A DNA stretch of 64,000 nucleotides from Nocardia carnea NBRC 14403 (GCF_000308515.1 NZ_BAFV01000007.1:62001-126000), one strand, 5' to 3'; positions 38,840 through 47,320 are shown, counted from the first letter of the stretch. Notes: generated from the letters alone by a model not told the origin. Program-made: numbers and translations.

Positions 38840-39100
38840 CACGGTTACCTCTCGCTTGACCACTGCGTCTGCCGAATAGGACTCGCGCCGAGGCCGAAAC
38901 TCATCGCTCGGTGCGTCCAAATCGCATCGCCAGGTGCGACGAGCCAGGAACGACCAGGTCGACGAGTCGCAGATCCGCCGATCGGTCCGATACGTCCCGG
39001 TGCCCTCGGAGTGGAGTGAGCAGCCACGTCTGCAGTTGGTCGAGGTCATCCGGGAAGGTCCGGAGACCCCGTTCGGATGATATCGACCCTGCATCCACCA

Positions 39101-39114
39101 AGCATTTGCTAGGT
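39101..39114 (+). promoter_or_regulatory. Degenerate KstR2-like box upstream of the lipase gene
   Basis: AGCATTTGCTAGGT resembles the three KstR2 boxes here (AGCAAGTGCTTGGT, AGCAAATGCTTGGT, AGCAATTGCTTGGT). It keeps the AGCA, TGCT and GGT ends but departs from the consensus at three fixed positions. It ends 7 nt before the lipase ATG, a geometry like the real boxes. It may be a weak or decayed operator. Confidence 0.35.
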
Positions 39115-39121
39115 TCCGCGC

Positions 39122-40063
39122 ATGAGGAAGCTGCTGGCAGTCTTCGGTGCGGTGCTGACAGGGCTGGCGGTGCTCGCCGGATCCGGGTCGGCCACCGCCG
39201 ACGAACTTCCCGTCGATTTCAACTTTTTCGCCGGTATCGCACCGGAGCTCCTGAATCCGGGCGGTTCGCTGCCCGGGTCCAACGACTACGGGTGTGTACC
39301 CGCGCCCGAGCACCCCGAGCCGGTGGTGCTGGTTCACGGCACCGGAGGGTCGCAACAGACCAACTGGGGCGCCTACGTTCCGTTGTTGAAGAATGCAGGG
39401 TACTGCGTTTTCTCCCTCACCTACGGTGCTCCGGTGGGCCTGCCGTGGCCGGCCACGGCAGTCGGGGGAATGGGCGATATCACCGAGAGTGCCCGCCAGT
39501 TGGGCGTGTTCGTCGACGGTGTTCTCACCGCGACGGGGGCGTCCCGAGTGAATATCGTGGGCCATTCGCAGGGGACGGTGATGCCGGCCTACTACGCGAA
39601 GTACCTCGGCGGCAGGGACAAAATCGGCAAGTACGTCTCGCTGGCTCCCGCCTGGAACGGCACCGCCGTGGCCGGTGCGGACAGCATTCTGTCATTCGCT
39701 CGGCAGCTCGGCATACAACCGGGGCACTTCCCCATCTGCCACGCGTGCGCCGAACTGGATCCCGGTTCGCCGTTCATGCACGCGATCCGGGCGGGCGGGC
39801 ACTACCTGCCCGAGATCGAATACACCAATATCGCCACGCAATACGACGAGCTCATCGTTCCGTACACCTCCGGTCTGCCACCGGGCGGTAGCAACGTCCA
39901 CAACATCGTGGTCCAGGAAGGATGCCCGGTCGACTACACAGATCACGCGGGATTGGCCGGGTCACGCCGAGCGGCCTATTTCGTCCTCAACGCCCTCGAC
40001 CCCGAACATCCGCAACCCGTACCCTGCGACCGCGCCGCCCCCTTCTCGGGTGCGCCGTTCTGA
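39122..40063 (+). CDS. Secreted triacylglycerol lipase/esterase
   Basis: The 313-residue protein has a signal peptide (MRKLLAVFGAVLTGLAVLAG, cleavage likely near ATA-DE at about residue 26) and a lipase class 2 alpha/beta-hydrolase domain. The oxyanion HGTGG (72-76), nucleophile Ser149 (GHSQG), Asp242 (QYDELIVPYTSG) and His275 (DHAGLAGS) form the triad, and four cysteines in the mature part may pair. It could release fatty acids or sterols from esters outside the cell. A KstR2-like box upstream would link it to steroid use. Confidence 0.88.
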   Translation: MRKLLAVFGAVLTGLAVLAGSGSATADELPVDFNFFAGIAPELLNPGGSLPGSNDYGCVPAPEHPEPVVLVHGTGGSQQTNWGAYVPLLKNAGYCVFSLTYGAPVGLPWPATAVGGMGDITESARQLGVFVDGVLTATGASRVNIVGHSQGTVMPAYYAKYLGGRDKIGKYVSLAPAWNGTAVAGADSILSFARQLGIQPGHFPICHACAELDPGSPFMHAIRAGGHYLPEIEYTNIATQYDELIVPYTSGLPPGGSNVHNIVVQEGCPVDYTDHAGLAGSRRAAYFVLNALDPEHPQPVPCDRAAPFSGAPF

Positions 40064-40065
40064 GC

Positions 40066-40091
40066 GCCGGGCCGCGAACCTGCGGCCCGGC
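40066..40091 (+). terminator. Hairpin terminator after the lipase gene
   Basis: GCCGGGCCGC and GCGGCCCGGC form a perfect 10-bp stem around GAACCT, 2 nt after the lipase stop. No T-tract follows. Confidence 0.65.
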
Positions 40092-40142
40092 CTCGGCCGC
40101 GCCTATCGCACCGCGGTACAGACGTCTCCGCACCCATTGCGC

Positions 40143-40550
40143 TCACACGTCCCGGATGACGACCCGGTCACCACACAGCTTCGTCCAGTCGTCCCGGTCG
40201 GAGGTGAGTATCAGCGCGGGGCCAGGGGCCCGCAATGCCATAGCGGCGACCAGGGCATCGATGGCGTATTTGTGGCCGTGCAACCCGCCTGCTGCGCGAA
40301 GCAATTTCACCGCGGCCAGCGAGTCGTCTGGTAGTGCTGGTTCGACTCGTAATCGCGAAAGGTACCAATTCAAGCGTGCGATATCGGTTCTTCCGTGGGC
40401 CGCCTCGACGATCGGCAGCACAGACACATGTACTACGACTCCCGCTCGGCGAGCAGCCTCAATCCGAGCGGTGAGCGCCCGGTCCTGCTGTAGCAGCAGC
40501 CCGAATGCCTGGCAGTCCAGGACGATCGATCGGATTTGGGGCTCGTTCAC
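40143..40550 (-). CDS. PIN-domain toxin (VapC-like)
   Basis: The 135-residue protein has the PIN acidic residues Asp12 (IVLDCQAFG), Glu49 (VLPIVEAAHG), Asp98 (HKYAIDALVAAM) and Asp118 (LTSDRDDW). The GTG start overlaps the antitoxin stop (GTGA). It is the toxin of a type II pair, distinct from the pair at 22006-22631, and its antitoxin is of another family. Target RNA is unknown. Confidence 0.88.
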   Translation of the reverse strand: MNEPQIRSIVLDCQAFGLLLQQDRALTARIEAARRAGVVVHVSVLPIVEAAHGRTDIARLNWYLSRLRVEPALPDDSLAAVKLLRAAGGLHGHKYAIDALVAAMALRAPGPALILTSDRDDWTKLCGDRVVIRDV

Positions 40551-40816
40551 GCGGCGCCGCGGCCGGTGGACGCGCCGGCCTGACCGAACATATCCCTTGC
40601 TGCCGCCTCGATCTCGGCTTCGGTGAGTGGTTCGTGCGTGGATTCGAACTCGGCGACGATCTCGGCCAGTCCGTCCATTTCCAGCTGGTGGCGCACCGCT
40701 TCGGCGATATATGCCGATACATTGCGCTGACCGGCACGTTCGCGTACGGCGGTTAGCAGGTCGGTCGGCATGGATACCGATACGTTCGAGGTCGAGCCTG
40801 CGCGTGTAGTCGACAC
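40547..40816 (-). CDS. Ribbon-helix-helix antitoxin
   Basis: The 89-residue protein has NVSVSMPTDLLTAVRERAGQ, a ribbon-helix-helix DNA-binding start, followed by NVSAYIAEAVRHQLEMDGLA and an acidic tail that would bind the PIN toxin. GTG 40816 is chosen; TTG 40834 would add six residues with no ribosome site. The -10-like TACAAT and a TTGT-ACG-ACAA repeat lie just upstream. It probably represses its own operon. Confidence 0.82.
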   Translation of the reverse strand: MSTTRAGSTSNVSVSMPTDLLTAVRERAGQRNVSAYIAEAVRHQLEMDGLAEIVAEFESTHEPLTEAEIEAAARDMFGQAGASTGRGAA

Positions 40817-40823
40817 CTGCCTA

Positions 40824-40834
40824 TTGTACGACAA
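40824..40834 (-). promoter_or_regulatory. Promoter and palindrome of the second toxin-antitoxin operon
   Basis: TTGTACGACAA is a perfect 4-3-4 inverted repeat. On the minus strand it overlaps TACAAT (40823-40828), a near-consensus -10, 7 nt before GTG 40816, so the transcript may be leaderless and the antitoxin could repress by covering the -10. Confidence 0.5.
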
Positions 40835-40904
40835 AAACTATTACATGCGACGCCGGGTGGCCGGGGTGAGAACCTCCGGCCGGGGAGGCGAGCAGGCAGA
40901 AAAA

Positions 40905-40931
40905 GGCCCGCCCACGCGTGGTGGGCGGGCC
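40905..40931 (-). terminator. Rho-independent terminator of the echA20-ipdABC operon
   Basis: GGCCCGCCCAC and GTGGGCGGGCC form a perfect 11-bp stem around a 5-nt loop. On the minus strand it is followed by a run of five T (40900-40904 as A on the plus strand). It lies 15 nt after the ipdC stop. Confidence 0.88.
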
Positions 40932-40945
40932 TGGTGTTCATCCGG

Positions 40946-42028
40946 TCAGCTAGCGGATTCGGCGCCCTGGGGAAGGGCGGCGAGGGTGTCGATCCGGGCG
41001 ACCGCGTCCGTGACAACCCGGTCGATGAGTTCCTGGCAGGTCGGGAGATCGTCCAGGATGCCGCTCACCTGACCGGCCGCGAGCACACCGGCTTCGGTAT
41101 TGCCCTCGACCAGCCCCGCGCGCAACAGCATCGGGGTGTTGGCCGCCATGATCACCTGCGACCAGGTGAGGTCCTTGGCTTTGCGCATGGCCAGGCCGTC
41201 GCGGACGAGGGTCGACCACTTCATTCCGGTCATGCTCTTGAACTTGGTGGCGTTGCCGACCGCCGCGGTGAGTCCGCGGATACGGCCGGAACCCTCCAGC
41301 TTCTGCACGAGTTCGGTGTTGAGCACCCGGTGCGGCATACCGTCGACCTTCGTCGAGACCACCGTTTCGCCGAGCTGCCGGCGCAGGTACTCCTGTTTCA
41401 CCGAATCCGGGACGCTGCTCTCCTGGGTGAGCAGGAACCGGGTGCCCATGGCGACGCCGGCGGCGCCGTAGGCGAGGGCGGCGGCCAGGCCGCGTCCATC
41501 GTAGAAACCGCCGGCCGCGACGACCGGGATATCGACGGCGTCCAATACCGACGGCAGCAGCAGGGTGGTCGCGACCGGGCCGGTGTGCCCGCCGCCTTCA
41601 CCCCCCTGGACGATCACAGCGTCGGCGCCCCACGAGGCGACCTTCACCGCATGCTTGGCGGCGCCGATCGACGGAACCACCACCACGCCCGCATCTTTCA
41701 GCTTGGCGATGAGATCTTTCTTCGGCGCCAGCGCGAACGAGGCGACTTTCACGTTCTCGCGGATCAGCAGGTCGATCCGCTCTGGGGCATCGGAGGCATC
41801 GGCACGGATGTTCACGCCGAACGGTTTATCGGTCTGCGCCTTGGTTTTGGCGATGGCCGTTTCCAGTTCGGCGTAGGTCATGGTGGCCGAAGCCAGAATT
41901 CCCAGACCGCCCGCGTTGGAGGTGGCCGAAACGAGGCTCGGTCCCGCCACCCAGCCCATCCCGGTCTGCACGACGGGATGTTCGATGCCGACCAGTTCGG
42001 TCAGCGGGGTCCGCAGCCGGGGTGTCAC
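40946..42028 (-). CDS. ipdC: IpdC, nitronate-monooxygenase-like FMN oxidoreductase
   Basis: The 360-residue TIM-barrel flavoprotein has PVVQTGMGWVAGPSLVSATS, VIVQGGEGGGHTG and VVAAGGFYDGRGLAAALAYG, the FMN-binding pattern of the nitronate monooxygenase/enoyl-reductase family, and matches IpdC (Rv3553), which acts on hydroxylated indane-carboxyl-CoA in the HIP pathway. The GTG start overlaps the ipdB stop (GTGA). It is last in the operon and is followed by a clear terminator. Confidence 0.92.
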   Translation of the reverse strand: MTPRLRTPLTELVGIEHPVVQTGMGWVAGPSLVSATSNAGGLGILASATMTYAELETAIAKTKAQTDKPFGVNIRADASDAPERIDLLIRENVKVASFALAPKKDLIAKLKDAGVVVVPSIGAAKHAVKVASWGADAVIVQGGEGGGHTGPVATTLLLPSVLDAVDIPVVAAGGFYDGRGLAAALAYGAAGVAMGTRFLLTQESSVPDSVKQEYLRRQLGETVVSTKVDGMPHRVLNTELVQKLEGSGRIRGLTAAVGNATKFKSMTGMKWSTLVRDGLAMRKAKDLTWSQVIMAANTPMLLRAGLVEGNTEAGVLAAGQVSGILDDLPTCQELIDRVVTDAVARIDTLAALPQGAESAS

Positions 42029-42783
42029 TGCGGGACCTCCTTCTCGCGGATCTTCTTGGGATCCAGGACCTCACGGATGATCCGCAGTTCCTCGATGCTC
42101 GGCAACCGGCTTTCCTCGGCGGTGCCCAGGTCGGCGATTTCGAACGCGGTGTTCTCCGCAACCTCTTCGGCGGTGACGCCGGGGTGCAGGCTCAGTGCAC
42201 GCATTGTGTGGCCCGGCCCGCCGAAATCGAAAACGCCCAGGTTGGTCACCACGTGGTGGACCTTCATGAACCGGTAGGCGGGGTTCTCGGGGTCGATCTT
42301 GTCGTAACCGATGCCGGCGACGATATCGACGTTGTCGCAGAACACGCGCCGGGTGTGCCGCGCAACCCAATAGCTCGTCGGGTGGTTGATCGTGTTCCCC
42401 GGCGCGCCACGGACCCCGAACATCTGCCGGGTCGGCTGCTGCAGCGGTCCGAAGGCGGAGAGGTTCTGGTTGCCGTAGCGGTCGATCTGGTTGGCGCCCA
42501 TGACCACGTGGCGGCGGCCCGAAGCCAGTACGTCGAAAACGCGGCGGAACGGGATCCAGCCCTCCACCGGTGCCTTACCGCCGATGGGCGGTGTTTCGGC
42601 GAGGAAGAACGCTTCGCCGTCGGAGAGCAGCAGATCGGGTTCGAAGGTGAGTTTGGCGAGCCGGGCGCCCAACTGTGCCATCGGTGTCATCGGGCTGGCG
42701 AAGATTTCCCCGGCATCCCGGAAGATCTCGGCGCAGGCGATCGCGCACACCTCGGCCCGGGTGATGGTTTCGGTGCTGGTCAC
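42025..42783 (-). CDS. ipdB: COCHEA-CoA hydrolase beta subunit, IpdB
   Basis: IpdAB hydrolyses ring C of the D-ring-opened intermediate COCHEA-CoA. The 252-residue subunit has the class I CoA-transferase fold, with LLLSDGEAFFLAETPPIGGK, ASGRRHVVMGANQIDRYGN and VTNLGVFDF. In this family the usual transferase activity has been lost in favour of hydrolysis. GTG starts overlap its neighbours on both sides, so IpdA, IpdB and IpdC are made in a coupled series. Confidence 0.94.
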   Translation of the reverse strand: MTSTETITRAEVCAIACAEIFRDAGEIFASPMTPMAQLGARLAKLTFEPDLLLSDGEAFFLAETPPIGGKAPVEGWIPFRRVFDVLASGRRHVVMGANQIDRYGNQNLSAFGPLQQPTRQMFGVRGAPGNTINHPTSYWVARHTRRVFCDNVDIVAGIGYDKIDPENPAYRFMKVHHVVTNLGVFDFGGPGHTMRALSLHPGVTAEEVAENTAFEIADLGTAEESRLPSIEELRIIREVLDPKKIREKEVPQ

Positions 42784-43661
42784 GACTGCTCCTCCTTGAA
42801 TCGCGCGACGGCGGCCTGGTAGTCGTCTTCGGAGCCGCTGAGGTAGGTGTCGACGAAGGACTGCCAGGTTTCCGGCGATTTGGCGGCTTCGACGTAATGC
42901 CGCTGGAACTTCTCGTCCCGTCCGTAGCTCTCCCCGCCGAGGGTGAAATGCGCGCCGTTCGGCGCCTCGGCCACCGCGTCGACCAGCATGCGGTTGAGCA
43001 GCAGCGACTGCGGCGGGACGGTTTTCACCAGTTCCTCGGTGTCCACGATGCGCTCCACCGACAGGTATCGCTTCTCGGCGGCCATGCAGAACAGGTCGTC
43101 CATGTAGGGATCCACACCCTGGTACGCGGCGTTGCCGTGCACGTCACCGATGTTCAGGTGCACCAGCGCCGCATCGAGGTTCAGTGCGGGCATGGCGATC
43201 AGGGTTTCCGATTTACCGTCCGGTCCCGGGTAGGGCGAGGTGACGGTGGTCAGTTCGCCGTCCCAGAAATTCGGCACATCAGAACCGAGGCCCGCGCGGA
43301 TCGGCAGGAACGGCAGCCGCGCCGCGGCCGCCTCCAGCCCGCATTTGAGCATGCCCTCGTCCATCTCCCGGGCCACGATCTGCCCGGAGGTGCGGGCTTT
43401 GGCGAACCACGGATCGTAGAACGGCGCGGAATCGAGGGAGACGAAACCGTAGTAGGCCTTGCGGACCTTGCCGGCCGAAAGCAGCAGCCCGAGGTCGGGG
43501 CCGCCGTAGGTGACCACGGTGAGGTCGGTGACATCCGACCGCAGCAGCGCCCGCACCAGGGCCATCGGCTTACGCCGCGACCCCCAGCCGCCGATGCCGA
43601 TGGTCATTCCGCTGCGCAGTTCGCCGACGATTTCGTCGAGCGATTTCCGCTTGTCTCGCAT
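42780..43661 (-). CDS. ipdA: COCHEA-CoA hydrolase alpha subunit, IpdA
   Basis: The 293-residue CoA-transferase-fold subunit begins MRDKRKSLDEIVGELRSGMT and has IGIGGWGSRRKPMALVRALL, VVTYGGPDLGLLLSAGKV and PFLPIRAGLGSDVP, very close to M. tuberculosis IpdA. ATG 43661 is chosen because GGAG lies 8 nt upstream and the start then matches that protein; ATG 43676 adds five residues. It is 16 nt after echA20 in the operon. Confidence 0.94.
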   Translation of the reverse strand: MRDKRKSLDEIVGELRSGMTIGIGGWGSRRKPMALVRALLRSDVTDLTVVTYGGPDLGLLLSAGKVRKAYYGFVSLDSAPFYDPWFAKARTSGQIVAREMDEGMLKCGLEAAAARLPFLPIRAGLGSDVPNFWDGELTTVTSPYPGPDGKSETLIAMPALNLDAALVHLNIGDVHGNAAYQGVDPYMDDLFCMAAEKRYLSVERIVDTEELVKTVPPQSLLLNRMLVDAVAEAPNGAHFTLGGESYGRDEKFQRHYVEAAKSPETWQSFVDTYLSGSEDDYQAAVARFKEEQS

Positions 43662-43677
43662 GGTTTTACGCTCCATG

Positions 43678-44442
43678 TCAGTTCTTGTCCTTCTGCGCTG
43701 CCAGGTCGTCGTCGAACCGCTCGCGGATCTCGTCCGAGGCGCCCGAGAGGTTCAGTTCGAAGGTGAAGCCTTGCTCGTAGCGGTAGCTGCGGTGCACGTC
43801 CTGTACGTCGATACCGTTGAGCGCGCGTTTGGCGGCCCGGATCACGCGGCCGTCCTTGGCGGCGATGTTCTTGGCGACATCGAGTGCCGCGGCGTCGAGT
43901 TCGTCGCGGGGGACCACCTTCAGCACCGAGCCGTAGTGGTGCAGCTGCTGCGCGGTGGCGGTGCTCGCGGTGAAGAACAGTGCGCGCATGAGGTGTTGCG
44001 GGACCAGCCGGGAGAGGTGGGTTGCCGCGCCGAGCGCGCCGCGGTCGACCTCGGGCAGGCCGAAGGTGGCGTCCTCGGAGGCGATGATGATGTCGGAGTT
44101 GCCGACGAGGCCGATACCGCCCCCGAGGCAGAACCCCTGGACCGCGGTGACAACCGGGACCGGGCAGTCGTAGACGGCGGCGAAGGCCTCGTAGCAGCCG
44201 TGGTTGGCGTCGATCAACGCCTGGTGGCCCGGTGTGCGCTGCATTTCCTTGATATCCACGCCGGCGTTGAAGCCCCGGTTCTCCGCGCGCAGCACCACCA
44301 CGCGGGTCTGCGGGTCGCGGCCCGCGGCGCGGATCTCGTCGGCGAGGGCGAACCAGCCGTCCGAGGGTATGGCGTTGACCGGCGGATAGTCGACCGTGAC
44401 CACGGCGATACCGGCGGATTCCGAATGGCGGGTGATCCCCAT
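43678..44442 (-). CDS. echA20: EchA20, crotonase-type ring-D hydrolase
   Basis: EchA20 hydrolytically opens ring D of the indene-carboxyl-CoA intermediate HIEC-CoA. The 254-residue crotonase has VDYPPVNAIPSDGWFALADE, GRGFNAGVDIKEMQ-like ENRGFNAGVDIKEMQ, GFCLGGGIGLVGNSDIIIAS and FGLPEVDRGALGAATHLSRL, as in Rv3550. ATG 44442 has GGGA 6 nt upstream; ATG 44454 is an alternative. It is first in the echA20-ipdA-ipdB-ipdC operon; the reading frame stays open far upstream but homology ends here. A KstR2 box lies in the divergent promoter. Confidence 0.94.
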   Translation of the reverse strand: MGITRHSESAGIAVVTVDYPPVNAIPSDGWFALADEIRAAGRDPQTRVVVLRAENRGFNAGVDIKEMQRTPGHQALIDANHGCYEAFAAVYDCPVPVVTAVQGFCLGGGIGLVGNSDIIIASEDATFGLPEVDRGALGAATHLSRLVPQHLMRALFFTASTATAQQLHHYGSVLKVVPRDELDAAALDVAKNIAAKDGRVIRAAKRALNGIDVQDVHRSYRYEQGFTFELNLSGASDEIRERFDDDLAAQKDKN

Positions 44443-44483
44443 CGCGTATCCCATCTCGCATTCTCGAGCATCTTGGCTAAGCA

Positions 44484-44502
44484 AGCAATTGCTTGGTAGG
44501 TT
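44484..44502. promoter_or_regulatory. KstR2 operator between echA20 and the divergent SDR operon, with -10
   Basis: AGCAATTGCTTGGT (44484-44497) is one mismatch from AnCAAGnnCTTGnT, and CAAGCAATTGCTTG (44482-44495) is a perfect 14-bp palindrome. TAGGTT (44497-44502) is a TAnnnT -10 lying 6 nt before GTG 44509 of the SDR gene, giving a leaderless mRNA. Confidence 0.83.
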
Positions 44503-44508
44503 AACACG

Positions 44509-45315
44509 GTGGCACTCGAAATCGACCTGTCCGATCACGTCGTTCTGGTAACCGGAGGCGTCCGCGGTGTCGGCGCCGGTATCAGCCGGGTCCTGCTGGC
44601 CGCCGGCGCGACCGTGGTGGCGTGTGCGCGCCGACCGGCGGAAACGCCGGTGGAAGTGGACGGGCGCGCCATCGACTTCCTGCCCTGCGATGTGCGTGAC
44701 GCCGAGGCGGTGCGGAAGATGATCGCGGAGATCGTGCACCGGCACGGCCGGCTCGACGCCGCGGTGAACAATGCCGGGGGAGCGCCCTACGCGCTCGCGG
44801 CCGACGCCAGCCCGAAATTCCACACCAAGATCATCGAATTGAACCTGCTCGCCGCCCTGCACGTCGCGCAGGCAGCGCACGCGGTGATGAACGAACAGGA
44901 ATCCGGCGGATCGATCGTCAATATCTCCAGCCTCAGCGGTCACCGGCCCTCGCCCGGTACCGCCGCCTACGGTGCGGCCAAGGCCGGAGTCGACGCGCTC
45001 ACCGTCTCGCTGGCCGCCGAATGGGCGCCCCGGGTCCGGATCAACTCGCTGGTCGTCGGCGCGGTGGAAACGGAACTCGCCGAATTGCACTACGGCGATG
45101 CCGACGGTGTGGCCGCTGTCGGGCAGACGATCCCGATGGGCCGGATGGCGCGGCCCGCAGATGTCGGCAACGGGGTGGCGTTCCTGCTGTCCCCGCTCGC
45201 CGCATATATCAGCGGCGCCACCCTGCAGATCCACGGCGGCGGCGAGCCGCCGGCCTTTCTCTCGGCCGCCAACGCCGCCCATTCCACCGGCGCAGCGAAA
45301 CCCGCACAGTCCTGA
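44509..45315 (+). CDS. Short-chain dehydrogenase (Rv3549c type)
   Basis: The 268-residue SDR has the cofactor motif VTGGVRGVGAGISRVL, AAVNNAGG and YGAAKAGVDALT with Ser in NISSLSG. It corresponds by position (divergent from echA20) to Rv3549c of the KstR2 regulon. The reaction is not settled for this gene; oxidation of a hydroxyacyl-CoA formed from the C/D rings is the natural guess. The GTG start is placed by the -10 6 nt upstream. Confidence 0.87.
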   Translation: MALEIDLSDHVVLVTGGVRGVGAGISRVLLAAGATVVACARRPAETPVEVDGRAIDFLPCDVRDAEAVRKMIAEIVHRHGRLDAAVNNAGGAPYALAADASPKFHTKIIELNLLAALHVAQAAHAVMNEQESGGSIVNISSLSGHRPSPGTAAYGAAKAGVDALTVSLAAEWAPRVRINSLVVGAVETELAELHYGDADGVAAVGQTIPMGRMARPADVGNGVAFLLSPLAAYISGATLQIHGGGEPPAFLSAANAAHSTGAAKPAQS

Positions 45316-45379
45316 CGCGGCCGGCGCCGCCCCACCGACGCGACAACACCAGTTACGACCATCGACGATAGGAACGGAT

Positions 45380-46291
45380 ATGGCAACCGAGGGCATCTGC
45401 GCCGGACGGACAGTCATCGTCACCGGCGCCGGCCGGGGAATCGGCCGCGCGCACGCACTGGCCTTCGCGGCCGCGGGCGCGAAGGTCGTGGTCAATGACA
45501 TCGGCACCAGCCTCAGCGGTGAATCGACGGCGGAAACGCCGGCCGAGCAGGTGGTTTCCGAAATCCGCGCCGCCGGCGGCGAAGCGGTCGCCAACGGCGA
45601 CGATGTGGCGAGCTGGGACGGTTCGCAGCGGCTGATCCAGCAGGCCGTGAACACCTTCGGCGGGCTCGATGTACTCGTCAACAACGCCGGCTTCGTCCGC
45701 GACCGCATGCTGGTCAACCTCGCCGAAGATGAATGGGATTCGGTGGTCCGGGTCCATCTGAAGGGCCATTTCGCCACCATGCGGCACGCGGCCGCGTATT
45801 GGCGTGCGGAATCCAAGGCCGGACGGCCGGTCGACGCCCGGATCATCAACACCAGCTCCGGCGCCGGCCTGCAGGGCAGCGTCGGCCAGGGCAACTACGG
45901 CGCCGCCAAAGCGGGTATCGCCGGCCTGACCCTCACCGCGTCGGCCGAATTCGGGCGTTACGGCGTCACTGTGAACGCCATCGCGCCCTCGGCCCGCACC
46001 CGGATGACCGAAACGGTTTTCGCCGACATGATGGCCAAACCGGAGGACGGTTTCGACGCCATGGCGCCGGAGAACATCTCGCCGATCGTGGTGTGGCTGG
46101 GCAGTCCGGAATCGGCCGGGATCACCGGCCGGATGTTCGAGGTCGAGGGTGGCCGTATCGCCCTCGCCGAGGGCTGGCGGCACGGTGTTCCGGTGGACCG
46201 CGGAACCCGCTGGGACCCGGCCGAACTCGGCCCGGTGGTGGCGGAACTGATCTCCAAGGGCGCTGCGCCCGAGCCGGTCTACGGAGCGTAG
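45380..46291 (+). CDS. Short-chain dehydrogenase (Rv3548c type)
   Basis: The 303-residue protein is an SDR of the multifunctional-enzyme (17beta-HSD4-like) group, with VTGAGRGIGRAHALAFAAAG, VVNDIGTSLSG (acidic NAD-specificity residue), VLVNNAGFVRDRML and YGAAKAGIAGLTL. The C-terminus is longer than in simple SDRs. It lies 64 nt after the first SDR gene in the same operon, as Rv3548c does next to Rv3549c. It probably oxidises a 3-hydroxyacyl-CoA in HIP degradation. Confidence 0.88.
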   Translation: MATEGICAGRTVIVTGAGRGIGRAHALAFAAAGAKVVVNDIGTSLSGESTAETPAEQVVSEIRAAGGEAVANGDDVASWDGSQRLIQQAVNTFGGLDVLVNNAGFVRDRMLVNLAEDEWDSVVRVHLKGHFATMRHAAAYWRAESKAGRPVDARIINTSSGAGLQGSVGQGNYGAAKAGIAGLTLTASAEFGRYGVTVNAIAPSARTRMTETVFADMMAKPEDGFDAMAPENISPIVVWLGSPESAGITGRMFEVEGGRIALAEGWRHGVPVDRGTRWDPAELGPVVAELISKGAAPEPVYGA

Positions 46292-46303
46292 CCGGCCTTT
46301 TCC

Positions 46304-46351
46304 GAGCACCCGGCGGGCCGCATAGTCGAGTCTGCGCCCGCCGGGTTGCTC
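46304..46351 (+). terminator. Hairpin after the SDR operon
   Basis: GAGCA-CCCGGCGGGC pairs with GCCCGCCGGG-T-TGCTC, giving a 15-bp stem with a single bulged T and a 17-nt loop, 12 nt after the second SDR stop. No T-tract is visible. Confidence 0.6.
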
Positions 46352-47320
46352 TGCGCCCGTGGATGGACCGGGCGAGTGAATGCGGGTAAACGCACCCCTG
46401 GCCTGCCCCTCCGGCGAGCCTGCGGTCGCGCTGGGCGAATGTCCGGTTGCGCCCCGCCACGGTCGTCTACTGCCGAAGTCCCGTACCCGGTCCGGTCGCG
46501 TCCCATGTAGTCGAGCAAGCCGTGGGCAGCACGGTTCGGGCGCGCTGTAGCCTTCGCGACTGCGTGCCTTACTTCCCGGCCGGGGCGAGCGGACCTTCGC
46601 GTGCCGTTGAACGAACAGCGGCGGTGCGTGCTGAGCCACTGTTTCGGCGATCGTGCCCGATTGCTCCCTGCGTCCACAGCCGGGGCGGATGCACGATCCG
46701 CGAGACATTCACGCCTGCGGGTTCGGGGTCTCTGGACGTCGGACGGTCCGGAACCCGGATGGTTGGGTGAACGCACCCGGAAAACCTGTTCCCTCGTGCG
46801 ATGGCGGATCCGGCGTGACCTGTGGGTTCGTTGGCGGTGCAGCGCCTACTTCGCGTACAGCGCACGCGGGCGGATGGGTTTGCTCGGTCCGGGGTGTGTG
46901 TGGGGAACTGGGGAGTTCTCGCGCCGTTGGCTGGTACCGAGCGGTCGATGGCGTCCTCCGGCCTAGGGATGCCCCCCGCGCAGCGCCGCCGGCGATTTCT
47001 GGTCGGCCGACCAGAGCCGGTCCGAATCCGGCGACTCCCGGCTGTGGGCGACGGGCACCGACCGGACTCGGTCCGGTGTCCGGGCGGCTCAGCTACCTGA
47101 CCAATCGAGCGGTAACTGTGAGTAATCCCATGCTCGATTGCGATATCACCGCTGTGGCCTGTCGCTCCACCTGCGGCGAAGCGTGCGGCGGCTGCTGTCT
47201 CGCGACTTTGTTATGCGCCGGTCAGGGCCCTGGTTTACCATGGGCAACCAGCTGTTCGTTCTGCCCGGAAGGCGTCATCACCGGGGGATCCGCAATATCG
47301 ATCGAGGGGATGGCTGGCGC
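46352..47320. other. Gene-free stretch of about 970 nt
   Basis: No reading frame here has recognisable homology, a ribosome site or steady third-position G+C bias, although several open frames run through it. The base composition is slightly more mixed than in the flanking genes, with GTG/TG-rich runs near 46870-46910. The last 200 nt must contain the promoter of the repeat-protein operon. It may be an eroded region or a long leader or regulatory region. Confidence 0.5.

Noticed and set aside
38901..39101. Small minus-strand frame with DLVVPGSSHLAMRFG
   Set aside because: It vaguely resembles the N-terminal part of AraC-type regulators, but it is only 66 codons, has no ribosome site and could not be confirmed; it may be a remnant.
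44443..45894. N-terminal extension of the echA20 frame
   Set aside because: It is antisense to the two SDR genes and across the KstR2 promoter; EchA20 homologues start at about 44442.
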